43,119 bases of DNA from Desulfobacterales bacterium (GCA_021737185.1 JAIPEL010000023.1:1-43119), one strand, 5' to 3'; counted from the stretch's first letter, positions 24,287-33,673 are shown. Notes: generated from the letters alone by a model not told the origin. Program-made: numbers and translations.

Positions 24287-26503
24287 ATGTCGAGATTAGT
24301 CGCATTTGCCGCCATCCAGGGTGGCTACAATATTGTCTCCAAGGTGGAAGGTAAGTACCAGCGCGCGCTGGATACTTACGACGCCGACACCCAGGTCGGG
24401 TTTCCCAACACGGCCTATTTCCTGCCGGTCATCTACTCCCTGCTGGGGATCAAGGTGGAAACTCTCGAGGACATAAAAAAACCGCTGGAGATTGCCCGCA
24501 AGCTTCTCCCCCCCCATGTCAAGGGCAAACACCACCTTCCCTATCTGGGGCCCCTGCTGGATGCCGGCATGGCAGCCCTTTTCGCGTTCGAGATCGAAGA
24601 GGCCCTTCGCTATCTCAACGATCCGGACTTTTACCTGCATTCGGAGGAGATCGACGAGGACGCCGGAAAGATCTGGCTGGGCGCCGCCGACGACACGGTC
24701 TTTAGAAAACGCGGCGTGGAGTTCGTCGACGGCTCGGCCCCGGGTTTTGCCGCCATCGTGGGCGCGGCCCCGGATGCAGAAACGGCCAAGCTGATCGTGG
24801 AAGAATACCAGCGCCGGAGTCTGTATATCTTTCTGGCCGCCAACCAGAACGGCACCACCGTGGCTGAGCAGCTCCTGGAAGCCGGGGTGCAGATCGGATG
24901 GAACACCCGGATCGTTCCCTTCGGACCGGACATCTCCTCGGCCATCTTCGCCCTCGGCTTTGCCAACCGGGCGGCCATGGCCTTCGGCGGCGTCAAGCCC
25001 GGAGACTACAAACGGATGCTCCACTACAACAAGGACCGGATCTTTGCCTTCGTCAACGCCCTGGGCGACGTGAACGCAGAATGGGCCGCGGCGGCGGCCG
25101 GCTGCGTGAACTGGGGCTTTCCGACCCTGGCCGACACCGATATCCCCGAGATCCTGCCCACCGGCATCTGCACTTACGAGCACGTGGTGGCCAACGTGTC
25201 CCACGAGGAAATGGTGCAAAAATCGGTGGAAATCCGGGGCCTCAAGACCACGGTTTCCAAGATCGAAATTCCGTGCTCCTTCGGTCCGGCCTATGAAGGC
25301 GAGCGGGTCCGGGGCGACGATCTGTTCATGCAGATGGGCGGAGGAAAGACCCAGGCCACCGAGCTTACCAAGATGGCCGAAATGAACGATATCGAAGACG
25401 GCAAGGTCATCGTCAAGGGCAAGGACATCGGCGATATCAAGGCAGGCGACACCCTTCCCCTGGGAGTTTACGTCCAGGTGGCCGGCCGGGAGATGCAGAC
25501 CGACTTCGAGCCCATCCTGGAGCGGCAGATCCATCACCTGATCAACTACATCCAGGGCATCATGCACATCGGACAAAGAGACATCGCCTGGATCCGGGTG
25601 AGCAAAGCGGCAGTGGAAAAGGGCTTCACCCTCAAGGATATCGGAGTCGTCCTCCACGCCAAATTCCACCAGGATTTCGGCAAGATCCTCGACAAGGTCC
25701 AGGTCACCCTCATGACCGAAAAGAAAGACGTGGACGAAATAACCAAACGCGCCCGGGCCGAGTACAAGCAGCGCGACGAGCGGGTGGAAAACATGACCGA
25801 CGAGGACGTGGAGATCTACTACTCCTGCACGCTTTGCCAGTCCTTTGCTCCGAGCCATGTCTGCTCGGTGAGCCCCGAACGGACCGGACTTTGCGGCGCC
25901 TACAACTGGATGGACTGCAAGGCCTCCTTCGAGATCAACCCCACCGGCCCGAACCAGCCGATCGAAAAGGGCGAGTGCATCGACCCGGTGCTGGGCCAAT
26001 GGAAGGGGGTCAACGAGTTCGTCTACAAGGCCTCCCGCGGCAACGTCACCCACTACAACTTCTACTCCATCGTCCATGACCCGATGACCACCTGCGGCTG
26101 CTGCGAATGCATCGCCGCCCTGCTGCCGTCCTGCAACGGCGTCATGACGGTCCACCGGGACTACACCGGAGAAACCCCCTGCGGCATGAAGTTTACCACC
26201 CTGGCCGGCGTCATGGGCGGCGGGGCTTCCTCGCCGGGATTTGTGGGCCACTCCAAGTTCAACATCACCCAGAGAAAGTTCATCAAGGGAGACGGCGGGC
26301 TGCTGCGCATGGTCTGGATGCCCAAAAGCCTGAAAGACGAGATCCGCGACCGAGTGCTCAAGCGGGGCGAGGAGCTGGGAGTTCCGGATCTGATTGACCG
26401 GATCGCCGATGAAACCGTCGGGCTTACCGAGGAAGAGATCCTGCCCTTCCTGCAGGAAAAGGACCATCCGGCCCTGAAGATGGACCCGATCATCGGTGGA
26501 TAA
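24287..26503 (+). CDS. acsB: CO-methylating acetyl-CoA synthase
   Basis: Condenses the methyl group from methyl-AcsC/AcsD with CO and CoA into acetyl-CoA at the nickel A-cluster. 738 residues, close to the Moorella enzyme. A-cluster ligands are clear: C514, C517, C526 and C536 (YYSCTLCQSFAPSHVC, then GLCGAYNW), and the C603-G604-C605 motif in TTCGCCEC that holds the distal nickel; spacing equals that of Moorella AcsB. The N-terminal domain (about 1-310) is present, so this is the bacterial form that docks CODH, unlike archaeal CdhC, which lacks it. ATG 24287 follows AAGGAGG; the longer frame from 24080 lies within cooS and is rejected. A stem-loop follows at 26514-26554 before acsC. Confidence 0.97.
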   Translation: MSRLVAFAAIQGGYNIVSKVEGKYQRALDTYDADTQVGFPNTAYFLPVIYSLLGIKVETLEDIKKPLEIARKLLPPHVKGKHHLPYLGPLLDAGMAALFAFEIEEALRYLNDPDFYLHSEEIDEDAGKIWLGAADDTVFRKRGVEFVDGSAPGFAAIVGAAPDAETAKLIVEEYQRRSLYIFLAANQNGTTVAEQLLEAGVQIGWNTRIVPFGPDISSAIFALGFANRAAMAFGGVKPGDYKRMLHYNKDRIFAFVNALGDVNAEWAAAAAGCVNWGFPTLADTDIPEILPTGICTYEHVVANVSHEEMVQKSVEIRGLKTTVSKIEIPCSFGPAYEGERVRGDDLFMQMGGGKTQATELTKMAEMNDIEDGKVIVKGKDIGDIKAGDTLPLGVYVQVAGREMQTDFEPILERQIHHLINYIQGIMHIGQRDIAWIRVSKAAVEKGFTLKDIGVVLHAKFHQDFGKILDKVQVTLMTEKKDVDEITKRARAEYKQRDERVENMTDEDVEIYYSCTLCQSFAPSHVCSVSPERTGLCGAYNWMDCKASFEINPTGPNQPIEKGECIDPVLGQWKGVNEFVYKASRGNVTHYNFYSIVHDPMTTCGCCECIAALLPSCNGVMTVHRDYTGETPCGMKFTTLAGVMGGGASSPGFVGHSKFNITQRKFIKGDGGLLRMVWMPKSLKDEIRDRVLKRGEELGVPDLIDRIADETVGLTEEEILPFLQEKDHPALKMDPIIGG

Positions 26504-26513
26504 TCGCCGGTGG

Positions 26514-26554
26514 GCCTCCGGAGAGAACCGCCGCGCGCGTTCTTCTCCGGAGGC
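26514..26554 (+). other. Intercistronic stem-loop between acsB and acsC
   Basis: The left arm GCCTCCGGAGAGAAC (26514-26528) pairs with GTTCTTCTCCGGAGGC (26539-26554), with one bulged base. No U-run follows, so it is not a normal intrinsic terminator. It more likely stabilises the upstream mRNA 3' end or marks a processing site between acsB and acsC. Confidence 0.6.
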
Positions 26555-26618
26555 TGCCGCTCGTACAATAACTGCATTCGGACAAAACGACTCGCTGAAC
26601 CTATAGAAGGAGACGATT

Positions 26619-27956
26619 ATGGCATTAACCGGTATTCAGATTTTCAAGCTCCTGCCCAAGACCAACTGCAAGGAGTGCGGCGTGCCGACCTGCCTGGCCT
26701 TTGCCATGAACCTGGCCTCGGGCAAGGCGGAGCTCGACGCCTGTCCCTATGTCTCGGACGAGGCCAGGGCGCAACTAGCCGAGGCCTCGGCCCCGCCGAT
26801 CCGGCCGGTCGCCATCGGTGCGGGAGTCAGAAAACTCACCGTCGGTGGAGAAACCGTCCAGTACCGCCACGAAAAGACCTTTTTCAACCCCACGGGGTTG
26901 GCCGCCCTGGTTTCAGCCGACACGGCCGAAGGGGACCTGGCTGCCAAGCTCAAGGCATGGAACGCCCTGCAGTTCGAACGGGTAGGGCTCAATCTCCGCC
27001 CCGAACTCATCGCCTTGAAGGACGCAGGCGATGCCGACAGCTTTGCCGCCCGGGCCAAGCAGATCGCCAAGACCTCCGAGTTCAACCTGATCCTGATGAG
27101 CGAAAACATCGACGCCATGAAGGCCGCGGTCGAGGCCACCGCCTTCAAGCGGCCCCTGATTTATGCCGCCACCGAGGCGAACGCAGACGACTTCGGCGCC
27201 CTGGCCAAAGAAAAGGGTCTTCCCCTGGCCGTCAAGGCAGACTCGGTGGAGGCGCTGGTGCCGCTGACCGACAAACTGACCGGGATGGGGCTCAAGGACC
27301 TGGTGCTTGACCCGGGGTCCCGTGAGGTCAAGCAGTCCATGGAGGATATGGTGGCCATCCGCAGGGCCTCTTTGAAGGACCTGAACCGATCGGTCGGGTT
27401 CCCGACCATCACCTTCCCCTGCGAAATGGCGGCAAACCTCGACATGGAAGCCCTGATCGCAGCCACGCACGTGGCCAAGTACGGCGCCATCGTGGTGCTT
27501 TCGGATTTTACCGGAGAAAGCCTCTTTCCACTGCTGCTGGAGCGGCTGAACATTTTCACCGACCCGCAGCGGCCGATGACGGTCACCGAGGGGATCTATG
27601 AAATCGGAACACCGGATGAAAACTCGCCGGTGCTGGTCACCACCAACTTCGCCCTCACCTACTTTATCGTGTCCGGTGAAATCGAGGCCAGCCGGGTCCC
27701 GGCTTATCTTCTGATCAAGGATTCAGAGGGCCTGTCGGTCATGACAGCCTGGGCCGCTGGAAAATTCTCCGGCGACGACGTCGGAATGTTCGTGAAAAAG
27801 TGCGGCATCGCCGACAAGGTCAAGCACCAGGAGCTGATCATTCCCGGCTATGCGGCGGCCATTGCCGGCGACATGGAAGAAGAACTTCCGGGCTGGACCA
27901 TCACCGTCGGTCCCAGGGAAGCCGCCCATATCGCCGGTTTTCTCAAAGCCCGGTAG
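26619..27956 (+). CDS. acsC: Corrinoid iron-sulfur protein large subunit (acetyl-CoA synthase complex gamma)
   Basis: Large subunit of the methyl carrier; binds the [4Fe-4S] cluster used for reductive activation and, with AcsD, the corrinoid. The N-terminal cluster motif has C17, C20, C25 and C42 (TNCKECGVPTCLAFAMN, then ELDACP). The TIM barrel follows (about 90-310), and the C-terminal B12-binding region includes TTNFALTYFIVSGEIEA and VMTAWAAGKFSGDDVG. 445 residues, normal. A GAAGGAG site precedes ATG 26619. It partners with AcsD and AcsE and is the probable client of the RACo-like activator upstream. Confidence 0.96.
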   Translation: MALTGIQIFKLLPKTNCKECGVPTCLAFAMNLASGKAELDACPYVSDEARAQLAEASAPPIRPVAIGAGVRKLTVGGETVQYRHEKTFFNPTGLAALVSADTAEGDLAAKLKAWNALQFERVGLNLRPELIALKDAGDADSFAARAKQIAKTSEFNLILMSENIDAMKAAVEATAFKRPLIYAATEANADDFGALAKEKGLPLAVKADSVEALVPLTDKLTGMGLKDLVLDPGSREVKQSMEDMVAIRRASLKDLNRSVGFPTITFPCEMAANLDMEALIAATHVAKYGAIVVLSDFTGESLFPLLLERLNIFTDPQRPMTVTEGIYEIGTPDENSPVLVTTNFALTYFIVSGEIEASRVPAYLLIKDSEGLSVMTAWAAGKFSGDDVGMFVKKCGIADKVKHQELIIPGYAAAIAGDMEEELPGWTITVGPREAAHIAGFLKAR

Positions 27957-27975
27957 TAGCCATCGCGACGCTGAC

Positions 27976-28039
27976 AAGGACGGCCTCCTGACCGGGCCGT
28001 CCTTTGCCGCACGATCCGGAAACGACCGTGCGGTCTTTT
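27976..28039 (+). terminator. Two tandem stem-loops, partial terminator between acsC and acsE
   Basis: Stem 1 is GGACGGCC (27978-27985) with GGCCGTCC (27995-28002), extended by AA/TT. Stem 2 is CCGCACG (28007-28013) with CGTGCGG (28027-28033), followed by TCTTTT. Both are GC-rich and the second has a short U-run. They may lower acsE expression relative to acsC or mark mRNA ends; acsE begins 70 bp later. Confidence 0.5.
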
Positions 28040-28108
28040 GCTTTGAACCATTCCGGGACTGACCCGGCAAACGACGGTGTCAATATTTCAGGGAAAAAGG
28101 GAGGGTTT

Positions 28109-28990
28109 ATGATTCTGGTTGGAGAGAGCTTAAACGTCATTTCGACAAAAATCGGCCGGGCCTTCAAGGAACGAGACCCCAAGCCGATCCAGGAAGAAGC
28201 CCTTTTCCAGAAGGAAAAAGGCATGGATTACATCGACATCAACCTGGGACCGGCCAAAAAGGACGGCCATGAGTTGATGCCATGGGTGGTGGAGACGGTC
28301 CAGGAAGTGGTGCCGGACATTCCGCTGTGGCTCGACACGTCCAACATCGACGCCATCGAAGCCGGCCTGAAGGTCTGCAAGCATCCACCGGTGATCAATT
28401 CCATCATGGCCCGTCCGGAGCGCTATGAGAAGATGCTCCCCATCGCGGCCGAGCACAACGCCGATTTCGTGGCCCTGATGTGGGGACCGGAAGGTCTTCC
28501 CAGAGACGAGAACGAGCGCGCGGCCTTGGCCGTGGAGCTTCTGTATGCGGCCAACGAGGCCGGCATTCCCAACGAAAAGATCTGGGTCGACGGCATCGTC
28601 ACGCCGGTCAACATCCAGCAGCCCCAGCTCATGAGCCTGATGGAGTTCCAGGGGATGCTCCAGGACATCGCCCCCGGTGCCAAGAGCACCTGCGGCCTGT
28701 CGAACATTTCCAACGGCCCGCCGTCTCACCTGCGCCCGATTCTGAACCAGACTTACATGGTTATGCTCATGAAAAACGGCATGTACTCGGTGATCGCCGA
28801 TCCGCTAGACGAGCAGCTGGCCGCCATCGCCAAGGGACAGCGCCAGGACATCGTCGATCTGATCTACGGGATTCTCGACGGTGAAGAGCCGGATATCGGA
28901 AGCCTTTCCAAGGAGCTGCAGGATTACGCCAAGACGGTGAAGGTCATTCTCGGAAAAACCCTCTACTCCGACTCCTGGCTGGAAATCTAA
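28109..28990 (+). CDS. acsE: Methyltetrahydrofolate:corrinoid iron-sulfur protein methyltransferase
   Basis: Transfers the methyl group of 5-methyl-tetrahydrofolate to Co(I) of AcsC/AcsD. 293 residues forming a pterin-binding (DHPS-like) TIM barrel. Family features: MILVGESLNVISTKIGRA, GMDYIDINLGPAKKDG, PLWLDTSNIDAIEAGL, PPVINSIMARPERYEKML and STCGLSNISNGPP, the last near the folate site. ATG 28109 follows GGGAGGG; the upstream in-frame ATG 28004 lies in the hairpin region and is rejected. Last gene of the acs operon, ended by the strong terminator that follows. No metF, metV or folD gene is in the window. Confidence 0.95.
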   Translation: MILVGESLNVISTKIGRAFKERDPKPIQEEALFQKEKGMDYIDINLGPAKKDGHELMPWVVETVQEVVPDIPLWLDTSNIDAIEAGLKVCKHPPVINSIMARPERYEKMLPIAAEHNADFVALMWGPEGLPRDENERAALAVELLYAANEAGIPNEKIWVDGIVTPVNIQQPQLMSLMEFQGMLQDIAPGAKSTCGLSNISNGPPSHLRPILNQTYMVMLMKNGMYSVIADPLDEQLAAIAKGQRQDIVDLIYGILDGEEPDIGSLSKELQDYAKTVKVILGKTLYSDSWLEI

Positions 28991-29017
28991 TTTCCAAGCC
29001 GACTACCGAAAGGCGAT

Positions 29018-29053
29018 AAGGGCCCTGTTCTTTTGGAATGGGGCCCTTTTTTT
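29018..29053 (+). terminator. Strong intrinsic terminator ending the acs operon
   Basis: AAGGGCCC (29018-29025) pairs with GGGCCCTT (29041-29048), with a 15-nt loop and then a run of T. It lies 28 bp after the acsE stop. Confidence 0.88.
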
Positions 29054-29302
29054 GGCTGGGAAGCTGGGAGGCCAGGAAGCTGGAAGGCATATAGGGATTG
29101 TCAGAATTCCGTTCCGCATCGATTGTCACGACTTTTACAGGGGCATGACCCGCTGGAAGTCGAGATGCGGCCGCTTTCGGAACGTGATTTTGCCAAGCGC
29201 TCTACCACCGGAAAGCATCTTTGAAGGAATTTTCCGGGATTTGTTTGACTTATAAAGGCGCCCTGTACGGTTTTTCATCCGAAGCGTCCCCGCTTCCCAG
29301 CC
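29054..29302. repeat. Intergenic element flanked by 11-bp inverted repeats, containing dispersed repeat copy B
   Basis: GGCTGGGAAGC at 29054-29064 is the exact reverse complement of 29292-29302. Enclosed is copy B of the dispersed repeat (29090-29204): it begins TATAGGGATTGTCAGAATTC and ends TTTTGCCAAGCGCTCTA. Its last 30 bp (29175-29204) match 41069-41098 with two mismatches. The stretch 29054-29417 has no supported gene; short frames there translate to nothing recognisable. Confidence 0.6.
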
Positions 29303-29417
29303 TCCTTGCATCCCAGCAGGACCGGGGCCCCCTGCGCTGCGCTATTCTGCTTGAAAACGGCCGGGCCCTTTGTTAATTTCCTTATGTAGATACGGAAGGG
29401 GTTTCAGAGAGGATGAA

Positions 29418-32400
29418 ATGATCAAATCCAGGGCGCTGGAAGCCAACCTCGCCGAGTACCACGTCGACGTCCGGATCGATCCCAAATACCAGCACCTTCA
29501 GGACGTCATGTCCCGCTACTACGGGATCATGGACGGCTTAAACACCTTTCTCAAAGAGCTTTCCCACCCTTACAAAAACTGGCAGTTCATCGTACGGGAA
29601 ACCCGGAACTACTCCCTGAACTATTTTCACCTGATCCGCTCCCACCCGGAAGGGGCCAAGGCCGCGTCGATGTTCATCGACGTGTTTGCAGACGCCATCG
29701 CCAAAACCAGCCACGCCGACGTCCGGATCGACGCCGCAGACAACCTTTTGTTGTTCCTGCAGAAAATCATCAAAGAATCCGGCGGCCAGTTTGAAACGTT
29801 CCTGCCGGTGCTCCATGCGACGTTCGATCGGATTCGCAATCTTCGCCAATCCGATTTTTTTCTGTTTGTAAAAAGCTACTATGCGCTCGATCGCATTGCC
29901 GAGGCGTTCTTGCAGAACGGCCCGGAGTCACTCACCGGGGTTGAGCCTCTGAACCGGCTCTTGATCCGCTACTTTCGCCAGGCCTACGACTACTGGCTCG
30001 ATGAGGAAGACCCCTGGCAGTGGTTCTGCCGGGAAACCGTGGAAGCCGGTGATCCCCATGCCTGCCTCGGCTTTTTTTCCGACATCTCCCACGGCGCCAT
30101 CAAAGAACACCGAGCCCGGTTGGAAGCGATCATCAAAGAGCGGCCCGCCGGCGACATCGGTCTGCTCGAGGAGCTTCTGAGCCTGCCGGGCCACAACCGG
30201 ATCGTCGAAAATTATCGGGCCCTTCCCCAGACGCTGCTCGAAGCCGGTGAAACCACCAGCCAGGGCAATCAGTGGAAAGTCTTTTTCCTGTTCCACATCA
30301 TGAACATATCGGGGCTGTCCCTGATTCATGAAGAGGCGCTGCGGGACATCAACCGGACCTTGAAATGGCTCTTTGACCGGGAAAAGGACTGGAATCTTCG
30401 AAAGTTGATCCAGAAAACCTTTACCATCTTGAAAAACCGCACCCGCCAGTTTCCGACCATCGCGCTGAACTGCGTGTTGAATATGGGCAAGGGCGTCTAT
30501 AGCACCGATGAAATCGATCTGATCAATTTTTTTATCGATTCGGTCATCGATCTGGGCTTCCAGTATCCAAACCTGAGCGGCGTCGGCGATGACTGGCAGG
30601 TGAAGGTCAACAACGCCCACATCCAAAACATCCGAACCTGGCTGGGCCTGATCGAGATTCATCCCAAGTGGTCGACCCGTCTTTTGTCGAGCCTGATCAT
30701 CAACCTGTCGCTGGGGGGGGTCTTCATCAAGGATACCGACCTTTTCCCTCGGGACATCACCCGGCTGCTCAACAGCGAAATCAGCCCGGTCTTCAATCTT
30801 GCCAAGCAGCTGGCGCGCCTGTTTCCGGTCTACTTCAACGATATCGGCGCCGAAGGAAGCCTGCGGGACATCTCCACCCAGATCGACGAGGCCTGCCACC
30901 GAAAGGATGTGCTGATTCACTTCCTTCGAAAGCAGAGCCATGTGGAAGGCAGCAACCAGGTGCTCGCGCTGATGGGAAAAACCCTCCGCTTCTGGGAAAC
31001 CCGGAAAAAGGCCGACCTCAAGCCGTTTGTCCCTCCCTATATCTACAACCAGATCGCCGAAAAAGGCCCCTATATCGACGGCGTCCATCGGATCGTCTCC
31101 GAACTGGCTGACGAGGGCCTTCGGATCCCGAAAGATCTATTGAAAACGCCGGAAAAAGACCTCCATCGTCGCCTGGCAGAAATTTCGGATGTTTCCGAGG
31201 TGGACCGGCAGCGGGTTCGGCTGGCGGCTTCATTTTACCGGCTGTTGTATCAAAAATACCATGTCGACTATACCGAGCTGAGCCAGCACATCAATCAACT
31301 CCGGACTGCGGCGTTTCCCCATCTGGAGCGGCTGGAAGCGGCTCTCGCCGAGCCGGATCTGAAAAAGAAGCTGTTCATGCTTCTGGACTATCTGCGGACC
31401 CTCAAAGAGTTGGTCCTTTCTGAAACCGAATACGAGGCCCGGGAGGATATCTACAAGAAAAGACACTTCACCGTCGACATCCCCTCCATGTACGGCAGCT
31501 ACCACGAGCTGAAATTCGATGCGTTGGGCCTGACCTTCCGGATCGAATCGCTGGTGAACATGCTGTTTGAAGAGCTCGTCGACAGCATCGATCTGAGCCT
31601 GATCACCAAGGCCACTTTTTATCAGATCTACGCCCGGCTGAGACTGTTCGACAAGGCCCTGAAGCTCGACGGCCTTTCCTCCATGGAGATGGAGATGCAG
31701 CTCGACATGCTGGCCCATTCTTTGGAGATCAAGGGGTTTACCATCACCCAGTATCTGGACATCTTCAAAGGGTTTGCGCGGGCGGTGAAAAACATCATCA
31801 ACGACTATTTCAACAACGTCCACCAGGAAAATCTGACCCGCATTTTGAAGCAGATCTCCGTCGATGAGATCAACCCCAAATACCTGCCCCGATCCGGCGT
31901 CGGCGAGGACCGGGAAAAAATCAATCATCGGGTGTCGGAAATCTTCTTCCGGGACCAGATCGCCATGTCCTTGGGGCTGCAGCAGCTCGACCTGTTTTTG
32001 AGCCGCATATTGAACACGCTATACAATCAGGCCGCCAAACTTCCCAAGGACAAACTGCGAAATCTGCTCATCTACGATCCCCAGAACACCATCGTCCCCA
32101 TCGAAGATGTCGGCAGCCGCGTGGCCGGCCTCATCTACCTGGGCAACAAGGGGCTGAACCTGATGCGGTTGACCAACTACGGGATGCGGGTGCCCCCGGG
32201 GATCATCATCACCACGGAAGTCTTCCGATTCCGGGACATCATCGAAAGCTACGGTCCGGCCGAAGAAAACTACAAGGATCAGGTTGGCAGGCACATCCGA
32301 ATGCTGGAGCAGCGCACCGGCAAACTTTTCGGCAACCCGAAGACCCCCCTCCTGCTTTCGATCCGAAGCGGGTCTTCCATTTCCCAGCCGGGCATGATGG

Positions 32401-33593
32401 ACACCTTTCTGGATGTGGGCATGAACGAGGAGATCGCAGAAGGGATTGCCCGGGAAACCAACAACACCTGGTTTGCCTGGGACAACTACCGGCGGTTTCT
32501 CCAGTGCTACGGCATGTCATTTGACCTCGACCGCGACGAATTCGACGCCATCATCAACGACTACAAAAAACAGTGGGAAATACCGCTGAAGCGGAATTTC
32601 ACCGGGGAACAGATGAAATCCGTGGCCATGGCATACAAAGCCATGATTCGCGATGCCGGCATCCACATCGTGGAAGACCCCGAAGAGCAGCTCTTTTTGA
32701 TCATTCGCAAGGTCTTTGATTCCTGGGACTCGAAGCGGGCCCGAACCTATCGGAAGATCATGGGCATTTCAGACGACTGGGGGACGGCGGTGACCGTGCA
32801 GGCGATGGTATACGGCAATCTGTCCCGGCAGTCGGGCACGGGGGTCGTCTTCACCCACAACCCCCGCTGGTCGGAGGACATCATCCGCCTGTGGGGTGAT
32901 TTTACGCTGTCGAATCAGGGCGAAGACGTCGTGGCCGGGCTGGTGAAAACGCTTCCGATTTCCATCAGCCAGCAAAACATCGAGATGCGGGATACCGACA
33001 TCACGCTGGAAACCCATGTCCCGGAAATCTACCAGGCCCTGAAGGATTGGGCCCACGAACTGATCTACAAACGGGGGTGGAGCCCCCAGGAAATCGAATT
33101 CACTTTCGAAGGGCCTTCCCGGGAGGACCTGTACCTTCTTCAAACCCGGGATATGGCGATGCGGGAGCGCAAGCAGGTGCTGACCTTCTACGCCACTGGA
33201 GAAAACAAGCTTCTGGGTCATGGCATCGGGGTCAGCGGCGGCGCCATGAGCGGACGGGTCGTGTTCAGTCTGGACGAAATCGACCACTTCCGGTCTATCG
33301 AGCCGGATCAGAAGCTGATTCTGGCCCGCAGCGACACTGTCCCGGACGACATCCGCGAGATTTATGCCGCAGACGGCCTGCTCACCGCCCGGGGCGGATT
33401 GACGTCCCATGCGGCGGTGGTGGCGCACCGACTGGGAAAAACCTGCGTGGTCAGCTGCGCCAATATGGTCTGCAATGAAAAAAACAAGCAGATTCAGTTC
33501 CACCAGGAGATTCTCACCACAGGGGACATGATCAGCATCGACGGGCAGGAAGGCGCTGTTTACAAGGGGAAAGTCAAAATCAAGGAAACCTGA
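29418..33593 (+). CDS. Dikinase-like protein: unknown N-terminal domain, PPDK-type ATP-grasp and phosphohistidine domains
   Basis: 1391 residues. About 1-870 resembles no family I recognise; it is helical, soluble-looking and without signal or membrane segments. From about 880 to 1270 comes a pyruvate,phosphate dikinase-type nucleotide-binding domain: NKGLNLMRLTNYGMRVPPG, RSGSSISQPGMMDTF, SGTGVVFTHNPR and NQGEDVVAGLVKT. From about 1275 comes the swivelling phosphohistidine domain with GGLTSHAAVVAHRLGK, where H1331 is the expected phospho-carrier. The protein ends just after this domain, so the C-terminal PEP/pyruvate TIM barrel of PPDK is absent. The acceptor site must be in the N-terminus or another protein. 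ATG 29418 follows GAGAGGA; an upstream in-frame start at 29370 is less likely. Followed after 80 bp by a GAPDH-like gene, probably co-transcribed. The reaction is unknown: a dikinase, as in rifampin phosphotransferase or glucan water dikinase, is a reasonable guess. Confidence 0.85.
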   Translation: MIKSRALEANLAEYHVDVRIDPKYQHLQDVMSRYYGIMDGLNTFLKELSHPYKNWQFIVRETRNYSLNYFHLIRSHPEGAKAASMFIDVFADAIAKTSHADVRIDAADNLLLFLQKIIKESGGQFETFLPVLHATFDRIRNLRQSDFFLFVKSYYALDRIAEAFLQNGPESLTGVEPLNRLLIRYFRQAYDYWLDEEDPWQWFCRETVEAGDPHACLGFFSDISHGAIKEHRARLEAIIKERPAGDIGLLEELLSLPGHNRIVENYRALPQTLLEAGETTSQGNQWKVFFLFHIMNISGLSLIHEEALRDINRTLKWLFDREKDWNLRKLIQKTFTILKNRTRQFPTIALNCVLNMGKGVYSTDEIDLINFFIDSVIDLGFQYPNLSGVGDDWQVKVNNAHIQNIRTWLGLIEIHPKWSTRLLSSLIINLSLGGVFIKDTDLFPRDITRLLNSEISPVFNLAKQLARLFPVYFNDIGAEGSLRDISTQIDEACHRKDVLIHFLRKQSHVEGSNQVLALMGKTLRFWETRKKADLKPFVPPYIYNQIAEKGPYIDGVHRIVSELADEGLRIPKDLLKTPEKDLHRRLAEISDVSEVDRQRVRLAASFYRLLYQKYHVDYTELSQHINQLRTAAFPHLERLEAALAEPDLKKKLFMLLDYLRTLKELVLSETEYEAREDIYKKRHFTVDIPSMYGSYHELKFDALGLTFRIESLVNMLFEELVDSIDLSLITKATFYQIYARLRLFDKALKLDGLSSMEMEMQLDMLAHSLEIKGFTITQYLDIFKGFARAVKNIINDYFNNVHQENLTRILKQISVDEINPKYLPRSGVGEDREKINHRVSEIFFRDQIAMSLGLQQLDLFLSRILNTLYNQAAKLPKDKLRNLLIYDPQNTIVPIEDVGSRVAGLIYLGNKGLNLMRLTNYGMRVPPGIIITTEVFRFRDIIESYGPAEENYKDQVGRHIRMLEQRTGKLFGNPKTPLLLSIRSGSSISQPGMMDTFLDVGMNEEIAEGIARETNNTWFAWDNYRRFLQCYGMSFDLDRDEFDAIINDYKKQWEIPLKRNFTGEQMKSVAMAYKAMIRDAGIHIVEDPEEQLFLIIRKVFDSWDSKRARTYRKIMGISDDWGTAVTVQAMVYGNLSRQSGTGVVFTHNPRWSEDIIRLWGDFTLSNQGEDVVAGLVKTLPISISQQNIEMRDTDITLETHVPEIYQALKDWAHELIYKRGWSPQEIEFTFEGPSREDLYLLQTRDMAMRERKQVLTFYATGENKLLGHGIGVSGGAMSGRVVFSLDEIDHFRSIEPDQKLILARSDTVPDDIREIYAADGLLTARGGLTSHAAVVAHRLGKTCVVSCANMVCNEKNKQIQFHQEILTTGDMISIDGQEGAVYKGKVKIKET

Positions 33594-33673
33594 AAAGCAC
33601 GATACCTGGCAATACCGATAGATCAAAAACCCGAAACCTTGCTTGCTGGCGGGTGTAACGAAAAGGAGGAAAA

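Noticed and set aside
18147-26467. Very long minus-strand open frames opposite the RACo, acsD, cooS and acsB genes (e.g. 18147-19901, 19979-22144, 22167-24305, 24296-26467)
   Set aside because: They mirror highly codon-biased GC-rich genes whose plus-strand products are unmistakable. Their translations are Asp/His/Gly/Leu-rich with no family signature, as expected of antisense shadows.
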